Below, in pieces: positions 1-11,850 of a stretch of 64,000 bases of DNA (within the stretch, counting starts at the first letter, position 1; each line of letters starts with the position of its first letter). A program made the position numbers and the translations under genes. Below the pieces are notes generated by a model. That model was not told the DNA's origin, made no database searches, and worked only from the letters and a program-made list of their open reading frames with translations. This DNA comes from Piezodorus guildinii (taxonomy: Eukaryota > Arthropoda > Insecta > Hemiptera > Pentatomidae), in NCBI GenBank assembly GCA_023052935.1, contig CM041292.1, positions 40,322,139-40,386,138 of the forward strand, read 5' to 3'.

Positions 1-161
1 CTGTTTATTTTATTAGTGGGTTCAGACTCTGAACTTCTCAGAGAGCCTGAAGTTTTTCTGAAGTACGTCATCATATGAGATAAAACTAATTCTTGTATAG
101 ATTGAAGTTTCAGATCTGCAATTTTATATTTTTATAATTTTATATCTAAGGATATTACTTG

Positions 162-280
162 CACTTACTATATATAGTAAGGGAAAGTATTGCGATCGTG
201 AAAATTTTCGAATTCCAGTTTTCAGAGAAAATACACGTTTTAGGGTCCCCTGAGTCCAAATAACCAAGTCCCGCAAAAAG

Positions 281-320
<40 letters not shown>

Positions 321-1046
321 GTGCGTGTGTGCGTGTGTGCGGTAACTGAAATTTCATATTTAAGACAACTATACGCCCGAGATGTTACAAAATCTTTTTC
401 ATCAAAACTAGTTTACCAAAAGAGCCACTTTATGTAATGCATTTTCACCTTTTTACGATGTTCTCAAAAACGGTTCCGAGGATTTTGTTTAAACTCGCTA
501 TATCGATTTAAAATTTAATAGGCTTTAATATCATGTAGGTTTTTAAAATAGTCTGACAGGGCCGATGTCTTAAATTTCTTCTTCAAGTACCTTTAATTTT
601 TTGTTCCATAAAATACCTTTAAATATCTTGTTGCCATGATGAAAAATATACATATTAAATTCAATGATTCGATACCCAAATAAAAGAGAAAATGAAAAAA
701 TATTTATGTTTAATAATGCATTTTTTTGTGATTTGACTTATTTAACTTTAGAACAGTAGTATACATGTATAATATACTGTTGGAAATCTAAAGATTTTAG
801 AAAAATATTATCTCATACACAAGCTTTTAAAAGTTAATAGAGAGTGATTAAAAGTCGATAAAACTAAGTGATCATTTTAGATAATAATATAATAGACTTT
901 TTAATAAAGCACGTGTTTCTATAGAAATTCCATTCAATTAATTCTTTAATGGTTTCACTCATTTTTATCTCTAACTGCATATGAAATTTTTTTAATTGAT
1001 TCTAAAAACGGAGGTAAGTGAAAGTCGTGTGTTGCCTGCACCAGAT
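162..1046 (+). repeat. MITE-like family 1, copy a
   Basis: A nearly complete copy of a ~0.9-kb noncoding repeat that recurs at least seven times in the window. One end carries a short palindrome (CTTACTATATATAGTAAG) followed by GGAAAGTATTGCGATCGTG. The other end reads GTAAGTGAAAGTCGTGTG followed by a GCACCAGATTTTT-type stretch. The outermost bases of the two ends are inversely related (ACTTAC against GTAAGTGAAAGT), so this is probably a non-autonomous DNA transposon. No transposase is encoded, and the superfamily is not determined. Confidence 0.6.
284..340. repeat. (GT)n microsatellite inside family-1 repeat
   Basis: A run of GT dinucleotides with scattered GC interruptions. It sits inside the repeat copy described above, where other copies carry only short GT-rich sequence, so it expanded locally. 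Confidence 0.85.
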
Positions 1047-2149
1047 TTTTTTTGTATAACGAGGGTAATTGTAAATAATTCTCATACATAGGTTTGAATT
1101 CTTTCGAGCTTTCTGTAATTAGTAAGACAGGTGGAACTCTATAGGGTGAAGTATAAGTTGTGATCTGTTAACTGATTTATAAGTGATAAGTTTGTTTTTA
1201 GAGCAGATTTAGAGATTTTATTAAAATATGGAAACATTTTTTATATTATTTTTTTTTACTGTGTCTGTTCTTCTTTAATGTGTTAGGTATAGGTGAGGGT
1301 TCGGTCCAGGGTTAAGCCTAGATATTTCACGCAACAAGACCATGGTATAAGGTGTGAGTTCATAATAATTTTATGATCAATATGTGGTTGGCGTTTCGTA
1401 AAATGATAGCTACTGATTTACCAGGGTTAACTTTTAATTTCCATCTATGACAGTATTTACAGATGATTGTTTCCGATTTAGAAAAAAACAGCAGGTAGGG
1501 AGGGACGGGACTTGTTAAGCATAGGGGCAACTGCAATTGAAATATCTCCAAAACTATTCACCGCACGCGAAGGCATCGAATAGCGAAAAGATGAAGTCGC
1601 GGGATATATTTCATTTTCATTTATAATATAAGCTATGTTGATAAATACACGAATATTCAAGTCCGATTTTCAATAAAGGACTTTAAAGTTTAGCTTAAAA
1701 TAAGCTGATATTTTTTTAATTTTATTTTCAGTTTATTAGTCACAGAAAATTACTTTTAGTTCACTTGTTTTGTCATTAAAATACTATAAATAAAAATTGT
1801 ATTGTCAATTCGAAATTTCATTTTATGTCCAGTTAACATTGAACCAATGGTTTGGCTTTTAAGTGCTCGATTTGCCCCATACCCTTGACTTAACATAACT
1901 TACCCCACCGATGGGTTACATTGAGCATACTTGACTTTTCGTATTAAAACAACTGTATCCTTTAAATTCGACTTATTATAGATAAATTACAATGGACACT
2001 TTTGAAAAGGGATAGATTATTAATCCATCAGTATGCATAACAAGTCATTAAGACTTGTCGTTGAGGAGTTATAACCGCTCAAGGGAAAAATCACTTAACT
2101 ATCCCATATTAATTGAACTTGTTTTTACTTTCACAGGTTTTTTTCCTCA
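1047..2149. other. AT-rich stretch, no feature recognised
   Basis: The short minus-strand open frames at about 1360-1660 show no recognisable domain. No RNA gene or transposon end was identified. Confidence 0.5.
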
Positions 2150-2320
2150 GTAAGTTTCCTGTTTAATCAGAAGTTCTCCCTACTTTTCTTTATCGCGCCT
2201 GTCCTCTTCCTTAAGTCTCCTACCGGCCATAGTCTCTTCCAAGCAGTCCTTCCACCAGGTTCAGAGTCTTCCTCTCCTTCTTCTTTCTCCTCCCACAACA
2301 GCAGTCCCTTCGGCCATCTA

Positions 2321-3229
2321 TTGGGTTGATGCGAAATTAATGCAGGTTTCCTCTATTGCAATATCTTAATTCCAATTGTGTAAACAAAGCTAATCCTAAC
2401 ATTGATCATTATTATACCAAAACAAACCTTATCTAATACCCTCTCTTTCACCATGAATTTGTTTAGTAAAATCGTTTTGTTCAGTGTGTTCAAAGGTCTT
2501 GAATCGAAAATGTCAAAGTGCGATTTTCGTCAAATTTATTTTTACGAATTTAAATTAGGGCGCAGCGCTGCGCAAATGGCTCGTAATATTAATGAAGTGT
2601 GGGGTCAGGGGGCTATTAATGAGTGCACGGTGCAGCGTTGGTTCCAGAAGTTTCGCAGAGGAGATTTCGACCTCGAAGACAAGGAAGGTCGGGGCCGTCA
2701 TCTTGTTCTGGACAACGACCAGCTGAGGTCAAAGCTTTCTCAATCGAGGTGAGACTATAACTGCTGACAAGTACTGTCAAGAAATTGACAGCATGAATCA
2801 AAAATTGCAACGTCTTTGCCCAGCATTGATGAATCGGAAGGGGCCGATCCTGCTCCACGATAACGCCAGACCACACGTTGCACAACCAACGCTTCGACGA
2901 CTGCACGAGTTGGGCTACGAAGTTCTCCAACATCCGCCTTATTCACCTGACTTCTCTCCTACAGACTTCCACTTTTTCAGGCATCTGGACAACTTTTTGA
3001 GGGAGAAAAATTTTCAAAACCAGGACGACATTGAAAATTCTTTTCGTGATTTCATTGAGTCCAGGGATTCGGATTTTTTTTCTGGTGGAATAAGAAAGCT
3101 TGTTGAACGTTGGCAAAAGTGCATTGATTCAGATGAAAATTATTTTGATTAAATATATATGGTTAAAGTAAAGATATGGCGTATTTACAATACCTACTAA
3201 AAACCTGCATTAATTTTGCATCAACCCAA
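2321..3229 (+). mobile_element. internally deleted mariner element (TIR to TIR)
   Basis: Terminal inverted repeats of about 29 bp are visible: TTGGGTTGATGCGAAATTAA at the left and the near-exact reverse complement ending in TTGCATCAACCCAA at the right. TA dinucleotides flank both ends (2319-2320 and 3230-3231), the mariner target-site duplication. The element is 909 bp, whereas intact mariners are about 1.3 kb, so roughly a third of it is missing. It sits inside a minus-strand LINE fragment. Confidence 0.9.
2510..3152 (+). pseudogene. mariner transposase, central region deleted
   Basis: Two open frames, 2510-2749 and 2793-3152, carry the two ends of a mariner transposase. The first starts MSKCDFRQIYFYEFKLGRSA and contains the N-terminal helix-turn-helix DNA-binding region (QRWFQKFRRGD). 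The second holds the second and third catalytic aspartates, in HDNARPH and YSPDFSPTD. The 34 residues between them match the DD34D signature. The first catalytic Asp and about 140 residues around it are absent, and a stop separates the frames, so no active enzyme can be made. It could at most be mobilised by a full-length relative elsewhere. Confidence 0.88.
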
Positions 3230-3345
3230 TACTCTCTGGCATCCGCTGGTAATGTCCATACCACCACAGTCTGCTTTATCCAATTCTCGCCGGAACTCCT
3301 TCGGTCACTCCCATCCTGTACCTGATCTAATAAAAATATTGAATC

Positions 3346-4200
3346 AACTATAACATTCCAGTATAAAAAATTCGTCAAATTATTTTAGAACACTTTACTT
3401 TGTCGGATAAACTATCTCATTAAGTCAATTAGCTCATTAAAATTCTTATTCCTCAATGCAATAAACTTTTTTTGTGTGTACAAAGTGGCTCTAACAGTCA
3501 CATTCCTCACCCTACCTTTTCTTGTTTTTCTGTCGATTCTTCTAAGGTACCGCTTCTATATGGCCTCCACCTGACACTTATGTTTGCTGATGATGGTGGG
3601 TATCTCTTCTTTTGTGTTAGAGAAAGGTCTTTTGAAACATCTCTGTAACGAATGAATTAGTTGATGCATCTTTTTGTCCTTTTTAAGCTTTCGTAGACCT
3701 ATCCATCTTACCAACCATACTAATAGACAAGAAAATATTTAAAATCAGTGGCTTGTCATTTAAATTAAAGGACCTAATTAGAAGTTTCCGACTTAAATGG
3801 AAATCAGTTTCAAAATTATATTTACTAAAAGTGATGTTTGCCCAATCGCAGAATGATTTTTAAAACTTTCACGAGATCACGTTTATCTTTATGTTAAAAC
3901 GAGAATCAATCTAGGAATAAATTATTGAGATAAATTGTTTAACGTAGAATAATAGGAGGACTAGAAATACCGGACAAACACCTTCCAATAAACTTAGCAT
4001 CCGCAAATCGAAAATCCCTCCCTTTCCTTTACAGCCTTTTAGCTCTTTTTATGGTCATTGGTTTTGACACATCAACAAAAATAACTTCCCATTTTATATA
4101 CTCTTAAGAAGCTAAATAACCCAGATAGACGTTATTTATTTCAGTAATTATAGAATAAATTATTGGTAGATATTCATTATACATGTTTTTTTTCCGGCAG
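3346..4200. other. no gene recognised; possible LINE remnant
   Basis: On the minus strand around 3480-3700 a basic, frame-broken translation resembles LINE coding debris, but no motif is decisive. No upstream exon of the protease gene (4201-4559) was found here. In particular there is no block encoding the active-site Cys region. Confidence 0.35.
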
Positions 4201-4559
4201 GCATTATGACAAGCTCGGGATGCGGAGCCAATCTCGACCACGCAGTGCTCATCGTCGGGTACGGCACAGAGCGCGACGGAGATTATTGGATCATCAAGAA
4301 CTCCTGGACCGCTAAATGGGGAGATAATGGATACATGAAGCTGGCTAGGAACCAAGGTAACGTATGCGGAGTGGCATCATCTCCCAGCTACCCGATCCTG
4401 GAGAAGACGTCCAACGGCGACAGCACGACACAACCGCCGCAACCTCAACCTCAACCGACAACCGAACCATCACCGTCCAATGCTATGAACACTGTCATTT
4501 CTTCTGCTAATTTGATTTTCACCAGTCTGTTTCTTATTTATTTCTCAATTAAAATATGA
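4201..4559 (+). CDS. cathepsin L-like cysteine protease, last exon with hydrophobic tail
   Basis: Papain-family (C1A) protease. A polypyrimidine tract and CAG at 4198-4200 precede an open frame with two bases (GC) completing a codon from an upstream exon. The exon encodes the catalytic His in DHAVLIVGYG and the catalytic Asn in KNSW, followed by WGDNGYMKLAR and the usual CGVASSPSYP end of the mature domain. The active-site Cys and propeptide must be encoded upstream and are not visible in the window, so the preceding intron is probably long. After the normal end of a cathepsin L (PSYPILE) come about 50 extra residues: a Thr/Pro/Gln-rich linker (PPQPQPQPTTEPSPS) and then a terminal hydrophobic stretch ending LFLIYFSIKI at the stop. 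That is the layout of a GPI-anchor signal or C-terminal membrane tail; this is inferred and not tested. The family call is firm. Confidence 0.88.
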
Positions 4560-5797
4560 AATATTTAATTTTACTGAGATTTTTTTCCAGCATTGTATTA
4601 CTAGCGAAACATATTTAATTTATCATGTCACATAAATTATACACGTACTAATAAATTAAATGAACGAAAATTGATGTCGTTCAATAGAGATGATTTATTG
4701 TAATCACATAGCTCTTATTATTTATTATCACATTTATTCGTTGTTTGTATATATTCTAGAATTTATATTGATCTGTTTATTATCCTCAATTGTCATATTA
4801 AATTATTTAAATAAAAATGATGTCCACACAACTCTCATAAAACTATTAGCTAAACCCTGTAACTGATAAATAAGCTAAAATTAATTCATACTGATTGTCA
4901 TGATCCTACTTACATTACTTAACATAATAGAAAAAATAAATTATTAGTCGGCATACATTTTTTTTTTTTTTTCTCGTAACGGTAAACACACACGATAATG
5001 ATAGTAGACTCTTTAAGAAAGACTCTTCTTTACTTTTTATTCAATGTTCTTTCTTAGGTTTTTAACATTATAGTGATTCATTTTGTACCTCTTGTAATGC
5101 ATTCCTATCGAGGAGAGTAAAAAAAAAAAAAAAAAAAGCATATGGTAACTGCAATAATTACTGACAATTTAAGGAAATTTTTGTGTTTTTTCAAAAATTA
5201 CTCCCATGTTTACTGATCGATTCTTGCCATTGAAATATTTCTTTTAGGCCAACATATATTCTCTCTTTCCAGCTCATTGCATTATATCCGAATGATGAAG
5301 TAATCCATTTTCTGCATAAAATTCGGAGGTATGTTTTTCCTCCTATTACTGACAGTGTCAGGAACCAATTCCTGACACAATGTACCAAAATTTAATTTCC
5401 AACGATAAATTGAAAATCGAATATGTCAAAATCAAAGCTCGGATTTTGACCTAGACCTATTTCTAATGGATGGTCGAAAAAATTTTTATTGACAGGCTTA
5501 AGTTATTTGGGACCGCATCTTGCATTGGGAAGAGAGATTCGATATTAAAAAGTGTCCTTTTTAGTGTCGTAATCCAAGTTACCAGTGATTTATTTCGTTT
5601 CGTATCCTTTTAAAAGGAGAATTGGGTCCAAAATGGAGGTTCTCTTCCATTTTGAACCGTATCCTGGTTACAATAAATGTCAATTGTTAAGAATCCTTTC
5701 AACGAGAATAGAGACTTTAACTTCGAAAAAAAAAATTAAAACAGTCCTTAAAATATGAAAATTGGGCATATCCTTTGAAATATTTTTTTTTTATTAT
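4560..5797. other. 3' flank of protease gene, no gene recognised
   Basis: AT-rich sequence with several AATAAA-like hexamers just after the protease stop (for example near 4650), plus poly(T) and poly(A) runs near 4961 and 5119. The minus-strand open frame at 5191-5388 has no recognisable motif. Confidence 0.45.
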
Positions 5798-6196
5798 TTA
5801 ATTATGTCTTCCCATTTCGACTTCCGCCATAAGGGATCTGGCAGCCCAGTACCACTCCGATCTGGATGGGGTTTCACCTCTTATTTTATGTAATCTGGGG
5901 CATACTTCTAGATGCGCTGCATCCATTTCACTATTTGCATGACAAAGGCAGCAAAGTGGAGACCCTGCCACTCCGATCCGATGCAAGTGTTTTGCGAGGT
6001 AGTCATGGCCAGTAATCATTCGGAACTGTGCAACAGCATCTTTTCTCTTCAAATCTAATGATATTCGTTCTTCTTCTATAAGGAGTTTGGCCCAGTGCTC
6101 GTTGATCGAACTGAGCCTTTGAGAGTCCGTTAGTAGAGCATGATGTGCACTCTTAACTTCATCCCTAGCTCTACGGTAGGAAATTCGATTGTCCAA
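5798..6196 (-). pseudogene. R1/Jockey-type LINE ORF2 C-terminus
   Basis: A 132-residue minus-strand open frame matches the end of insect non-LTR retrotransposon ORF2, downstream of RNase H. It reads AQFRMITGHDYLAKHLHRIG, then a zinc-knuckle-like CCLCHANSEMDAAHLEVCP with Cys/His spacing typical of this region. Its 3' end runs into an A-rich tail (T-rich on the + strand, about 5780-5796), as expected for a retroposed, 5'-truncated copy. No reverse transcriptase domain remains. This is transposon debris, not a host gene. Confidence 0.8.
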
Positions 6197-6517
6197 CTGT
6201 TCCGAATCTTTAACTTTGATTAGTAAATTAGTCTTTTTCGGGCATTTTTTTTTTTTTAACAGGATTTTTGTCTTAGAAAACCTAGTTAGTTGGGCATTGG
6301 AACTAAGGTTCGCTGAAAATCACAATCAGCAACAAAAGTATCAGTAATTGGGTAAAGGCATGTTTTCGGGTACCCTAATCCCAACATCAGAAAATAGGTA
6401 TAGTAATTTACACATACAAATTACCTAATATCAATATTGGATTAATAGAAAAGAATTTGAATGTATAAACAAAGAAGAAATGGTTATAATAGATGATAAT
6501 GAGACAGACCTCCTTAG

Positions 6518-6571
<54 letters not shown>

Positions 6572-9500
6572 TATATAATATAGAGAATTGGCGTTCGGGG
6601 CTCTTCAACAAAAATTCAATCTACACAAGCATTACTAATGGGAGGTTGTAACATTGCTCAAAGCATTAAAAATGGCAAAACCCTAAGTAAAAATACCAAA
6701 TTATCCATGAAATGTAATCGGATTTCAGCAATTTCGATCCAAGAGACTGGATATGCCAAAATTTTGCGGTAAAAAATATATGTAAAGATTCGAGACACAT
6801 CAGATGAAAACACCATATGATGAAATAAAATTTTATTTTTTAAAATTTATATTATCTAATGAAATTGTGCGATAAGAGCACATAGTGCGTCTCTTCAACC
6901 TATTTTTCCGATACTCGAATGTAATTAGATATGGTAGGTTGACACCCATTAAAAAACATTGTGCAATGTCTTTTTGTTTCGAGGCACAACATATTTAACT
7001 GTTCTAATAGATTTTCCATATGAAGTTGTACGAGATCAGTATCTCAAAACTATCCATTTCAAGTATGTTATTTACAACATGAAGAAAAAACCATTTTCCA
7101 ATACTCAGGTATAATGTTGGGTAATAAATCACTTTAACTACAAAAAACAAGCCTGAAAATTAAAAAAAAAATCATAGGTTCACAAATGCTAGCTGTTTTA
7201 AATAATTAATTTAATTACTTTATATATTTTGGTCTTAACAAACAAATGTTAAATATATTAGTTGTGTGAATCGTACAAGCCAGTAGGTATTGGTGAAATT
7301 TTGATAGTAATATAAAATCTAAATCTCCCTGAAACGTCCATCTCTTTTCTTGTTTTCTTTTATCTTTTTTTTTTTTTTTTCTTGACCCGAAACAATAAAC
7401 ATTACACACCCGTATATATGCTAAGTATAAGTGGTATCAATTTAGTTACTGAGACTAAGATGGGTCCGGAGTTAACAAATTCTTCTCGCTTTAAAAAAAA
7501 AATGCTTCTTTTAAAAATTATTAGCTCCGAAAATTTTACATATTTCAGACCGATCACTATAACTAAAATGACAATGAGCATAATATGTACAATTTTGTTC
7601 ATTACAAAATAATACCTAAGTAGCGAAGTAAATGGTAAAAAAAAATTCACGAAAATTTACATCAATTAATTTCTTCTCTTGAATAGTATTATCATTACAC
7701 TACTTGTTGTAGATAATTCGATCGTAAAACCATTGCATTTTCTTAATATAATTTTTCAAAGAGGGGTTATTGTCAAGTTCAGTAAATTTAGAGTGGAATA
7801 TCATAAAATTACTTTTCATTTCATTTCATTTCAAATATCGTGAAATCTATAGAACAGACTGATAAAAGTTGTACGGATTATAACTCTATTTCAAAAATAC
7901 TGTAGAATAAAATTTAGAGGCTGAAACCTACTTTATTTTTTAACACAATACATCAAACAGTCGAAAGACGAATTTTAGCCATTAATGAAAATTCATATAC
8001 AAAACAGGACTATGTTCTCAAGATCGAAAATTTTACAGTAAGTTGGACTGTGACTAAGCTATATAAGAAAAAATAACCAAAGGTGGGTCTCTTTTCTTTT
8101 ATATAATTCTACCTCGTTAAAAGTCTCGTTTTTTATTCATTTTCGAGAATTTTTTAAACCACTATTCAATATTCATATAATGTGTTATACTGATAAACAA
8201 TATGAAGCATATTCTTACCTTATTATTAGTTTTTGTTTTGATTTGATATAAACAAAATTACAAGAATTAGATATATTTTCCCATCACATGTTTTTAGCCG
8301 CGAAGTTGACATAAAACGGCTGCAACACTACAAGTATTAGCCAGAATAACATTTTATCCATGGTTTTATGTTTAGATTGAAAATTATTGTACAATGGGAT
8401 ATTGTTTTCAAATAACAATATTAGGATATAACTGTTTATAAAGCTGTATATAGGAAATAAAGTAATATGAAAAGCAATAAATAATTCAAAGGAAAATAGC
8501 ATATCAAAACGCAATATCTCTGCTAGCTCTTAACCAATTCCAATTAATCTTTTTTTCATTTTGTAGAAAATTTAATTCTCTATGAAATAGCACTAAAAGC
8601 AAATGTTTGGTATTTAATTATTTATTAATCAGGAGAAACGGATTTTTTATTTTCGTTATTCGGGTTCTGCGCATCTTAAAAGCTCTCAAATTTTTGACGG
8701 GGGGTAATGTTTTTTTTATTTTGTAGATTACAAAAATTCATTATCGAAGGTAATAAACCAAAATATACAGAATAACTAGTAAACAAAAATAAAAAATGTT
8801 TAGCTGCAAGGTCTGGACGATTTCGAATGGATTGATCCCGAATTTAAAAATCACTGTGTGAAAAATTCCCTTTCGTATCTTTTGGAAGTCAACTTCTCAA
8901 TGCTCCGATAAAAATGATGCCCTACTTTTAAATATTTATTTTCACAAAGAACTTTATTACATCTTCGGTGACTTCAATGCCGTCAGTTTCCACAATGCAA
9001 CTCAGTAAGCCTTCCTTTATTAAGGTGCATTCTCTTTGAGGCTCTAAAAGAATGAAAACAAACAAATGTCCCATTTTGAAACTTAAATCTGAAATTTCAT
9101 AAAAAAATAAACGGCTTTGCAATTGTTCATAGGCATCCCTATCATTATCATAAGGTCATTACGAAGGTTGGATGTTTATATGAAGACTTTATCATGGTTT
9201 TTAACGGTGTCCTCTCAGTAAAGGAATACGTCTCCAGTTTCTAACCTATTAGGATCAATAGTGGTTGAACGAGGGGAGGGAGGAAACAAGAAGGGGAGAT
9301 GGGTGTGGAGGAAGTTGGGAAGAGGGTAGGGAAAAGTCTTTTCCTCCATATGACCATCCAGAAAAAATTAATAAATAAATAATGGCTTATTTAAATTATT
9401 ATAATTAATGCTAAGTACATTTTATTACCAATATTCTTGAGTCAATATAATATAATATGCCTTTTTGGCTTAGTGAAAGTTGGCAAGTACAGTAAAAATC

Positions 9501-9590
9501 CCTCCCTATCCTGCGCAAATACAAAATTTCCCTCCTTGAAACCCCGAATTCCTTCTCAAAAAAAAAATTATTTCTAAATAGGCAATATAC
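6197..9590. other. AT-rich desert with a (TA)n tract
   Basis: No coding region was recognised; the open frames are short and of low complexity. A (TA)n microsatellite lies at about 6520-6561. At 8870-8899 a stretch resembles the terminal repeat of MITE family 2 (TCTTTTGGAAGTCAACTTCT), suggesting a decayed copy. A purine-rich tract lies at about 9270-9335. Confidence 0.5.
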
Positions 9591-9593
9591 ATC

Positions 9594-9770
9594 TACTTCT
9601 TCTTCTTCTTAAGTAGGCATGACAGGCCTTGGAGGCCCTTGGCCGCGTGGTGTATCCTAAGATTCCACACCGCGACTGATATATTACAGGTTAGCGTCAT
9701 CACTCCCTCATATTATCATATTTTTGTGAATGGCCACCATTTGGTGGAGGAGTCTCTTATAACTCATAAA
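9594..9770 (-). repeat. SINE family 2 fragment (body only)
   Basis: This matches the body of the tRNA-headed SINE seen complete at 28565-28855 and 44764-45040: the cytosine-rich GACAGGCCTTGG start, a GTCATCACTCCCT block, and GAATGGCCACCATTTGG. The tRNA-like head is missing. Confidence 0.65.
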
Positions 9771-9976
9771 AAATTTTGATCCGAGCAACACTAACATAAA
9801 TCTACTACTTTTAGTAAATAACGAAACGCTCAAATTGCAATGGGAGGGTATCTTATTTATTAATTTTGTTTACGTTACGAAGATAATAATAAATTTACAA
9901 TGGTTATTATCATTATGGTTATTATATTATTATTATGGTTATTATCGTCGGAAACGCTTTTTGGGGGGGAGAGGGA

Positions 9977-10250
9977 GGTTACCTGTAGCAGGGTGAGTAG
10001 CATAACAGCCTCCTATGCCCAAGGTACCGGGTTCAAACCTTCAGATGGCCCTAGGATTTTTTAATTGGAATACAAAATCCTTAGTTATGCCGTCCTTCGG
10101 AGGGACGTTAAAAGGTCGTTAAAGTACGTCGTACTCGTTAAAGATCCCTATCCTAATTACACCTAGATAGGCAAATTTTAGGACTCCCACTGTAGCATCG
10201 TCCAATTAGCCACAGCAGCATAAAGGGACGTTAAATAAATAAACAATAAA
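9977..10250 (+). repeat. SINE family 1, copy a (tRNA-like head)
   Basis: A full-length-looking copy in head-to-tail orientation. The head contains a box B-like GGTTCAAACC and a weaker box A-like region just upstream. The body includes CCTAGGATTTTTTAATTGG, AAGATCCCTATCCTAATTA and GACTCCCACTGTAGCATCGT. The tail is an AAATA repeat after GGGACGTTAAATAAATAAAC. At least eight further copies or fragments occur in both orientations, which marks it as a dispersed SINE. Confidence 0.75.
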
Positions 10251-10748
10251 TTGACAATTATGAACCAAAGCTACTTAATTATGATGTTTAATTATATTTG
10301 ACAAATGATGTATAATTTTCATGATGATGCATATGTTTATTTACAAATAAACACGTTTTCATTCATTAATAAATTATATAAAATCCTTATTGAGGCCCTA
10401 CATAAAACCCTTGCACATAAGCTCGAACCACGAACCGTAGTGAAATTAAGATTTATTCTTGTCACATGTCACAATTTGTCTACGTTAATACTTCTCAAAC
10501 TTAGCTTATTCATTTATTAATTTATAATATAAACATTTCGTAAAAGTTGTACACACATATCTGAAGCTACACACATAGGCCTGGCAAACAGACGAACAGG
10601 CAGACATGCGTGAAAGCAGGGAATCCGTATTGATTTTTTCTTCCCCTCTTCAAACAATTAGCTTCATCCTCACTAAAAGTCTTGCACCAAACTGTTGAAA
10701 GAGAATTAGTCACGGTTGATTGGAAAACAGGGAAATTTCTGCTAACAC

Positions 10749-10862
<114 letters not shown>

Positions 10863-10975
10863 GTGAGATGAAACCTGGCAGATGGCCCTATGATATTTTA
10901 AAGGGAACAAAAATCTTCCACTATAGACTCGTTCGATTAGCCACAAAAACAATATAATAAAAAGACATTTTGGCT
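10863..10975 (+). repeat. SINE family 1 fragment, internally deleted
   Basis: Contains the head/body junction (AACCTGGCAGATGGCCCTA) and then jumps to the distal body (CACTATAGACTCGTTCGATT) and an A-rich end. The middle of the element is missing. Confidence 0.5.
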
Positions 10976-11850
10976 TAGTTTAAGTTGACAAGTACGTAAA
11001 ACCTATCCTTCTCTCCACAAAACAACTGAAATCGGAAACAAAAAAAAACATTCTAGAAAACAAGAGTATTTAATAATTAATTAAAATTAAACAGAACAAT
11101 TATTAACAATAAGTAAAAGTAACGGTTATTCAGATTCAATGATCAACTTATTTGTTAAGTGTTCCCTAATCTATAAAGGTTGCATTATATTTTAACAACG
11201 TCGTACGCAGGATTTTCGAGGTTCGTTAGAGGGCAAATTTATAAATAATGGATATATATATCCTTATAAAAGACAACCATCAGGTTTAGAGTGGTAAGGG
11301 GAGAACACAAAAGGACCTGAAATTCGGATCAATAAGAGAAGGATGACTAACCACCCACGCTTGTCAATAGAAGGGCTTGGTACCCAGTCATTGCAATCTT
11401 ACAAAATATTGAATCGAAATTAATCATACTATAATGTAAGAATAACGGTTCGAATCAGCGGCATATATAATGATTTATAATCGTTAAAGTTCACGGAATT
11501 TAGAATAATGTTTTAACTAAGCAGAACTTAGTTATATTAGTGATTTTTAACTAAACGTAAATTTATTTAACTTACATAAGCGAATGTTCAACATAAATCA
11601 TTAATTTGCTAACTTTAAATTCTGCTATATTCAGGAAGATAGCCTTTTAAGGCTTCCAGTTTCATAGTAGCTCTGAGATGGTTTTCATCTTTAAATTTTT
11701 CTTTTCTTTTTTTTCAATTATAATATTGCGATTTTTGTCTGAATTTTGGCCACCACACTTATGTTCATGTACCAAGGTCAGTTATTGTAATCATAATCAT
11801 ATAAAGTAATGATTACTCTTTACTACTATGATATGTTTAAATTTTTAGAT

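Larger units (their letters stand above)
2150..3345 (-). mobile_element. LINE 3'-end fragment split by a mariner
   Basis: Read on the minus strand, 3340-3232 followed by 2318-2150 gives, with frame changes, the typical C-terminus of a non-LTR reverse transcriptase ORF. It has an RLWWYGHYQRMPE-like block and then a basic, Trp-containing tail. The mariner at 2321-3229 interrupts it in the middle of this block. The LINE is therefore the older insertion and is a dead fragment. Confidence 0.5.

Noticed and set aside
124..357. Minus-strand open frame with a His-Thr run
   Set aside because: Produced by the GT microsatellite inside a MITE-like repeat copy; not conserved in the other copies.
162..1046. 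MITE-like family 1 as a Helitron
   Set aside because: A short palindrome lies near one end, but no CTRR terminus or TC start could be fixed, and the outermost bases form an inverted repeat, which Helitrons lack.
6408..6611. Minus-strand open frame with a long Tyr-Ile run
   Set aside because: It is the translation of a (TA)n microsatellite, with no sign of coding.
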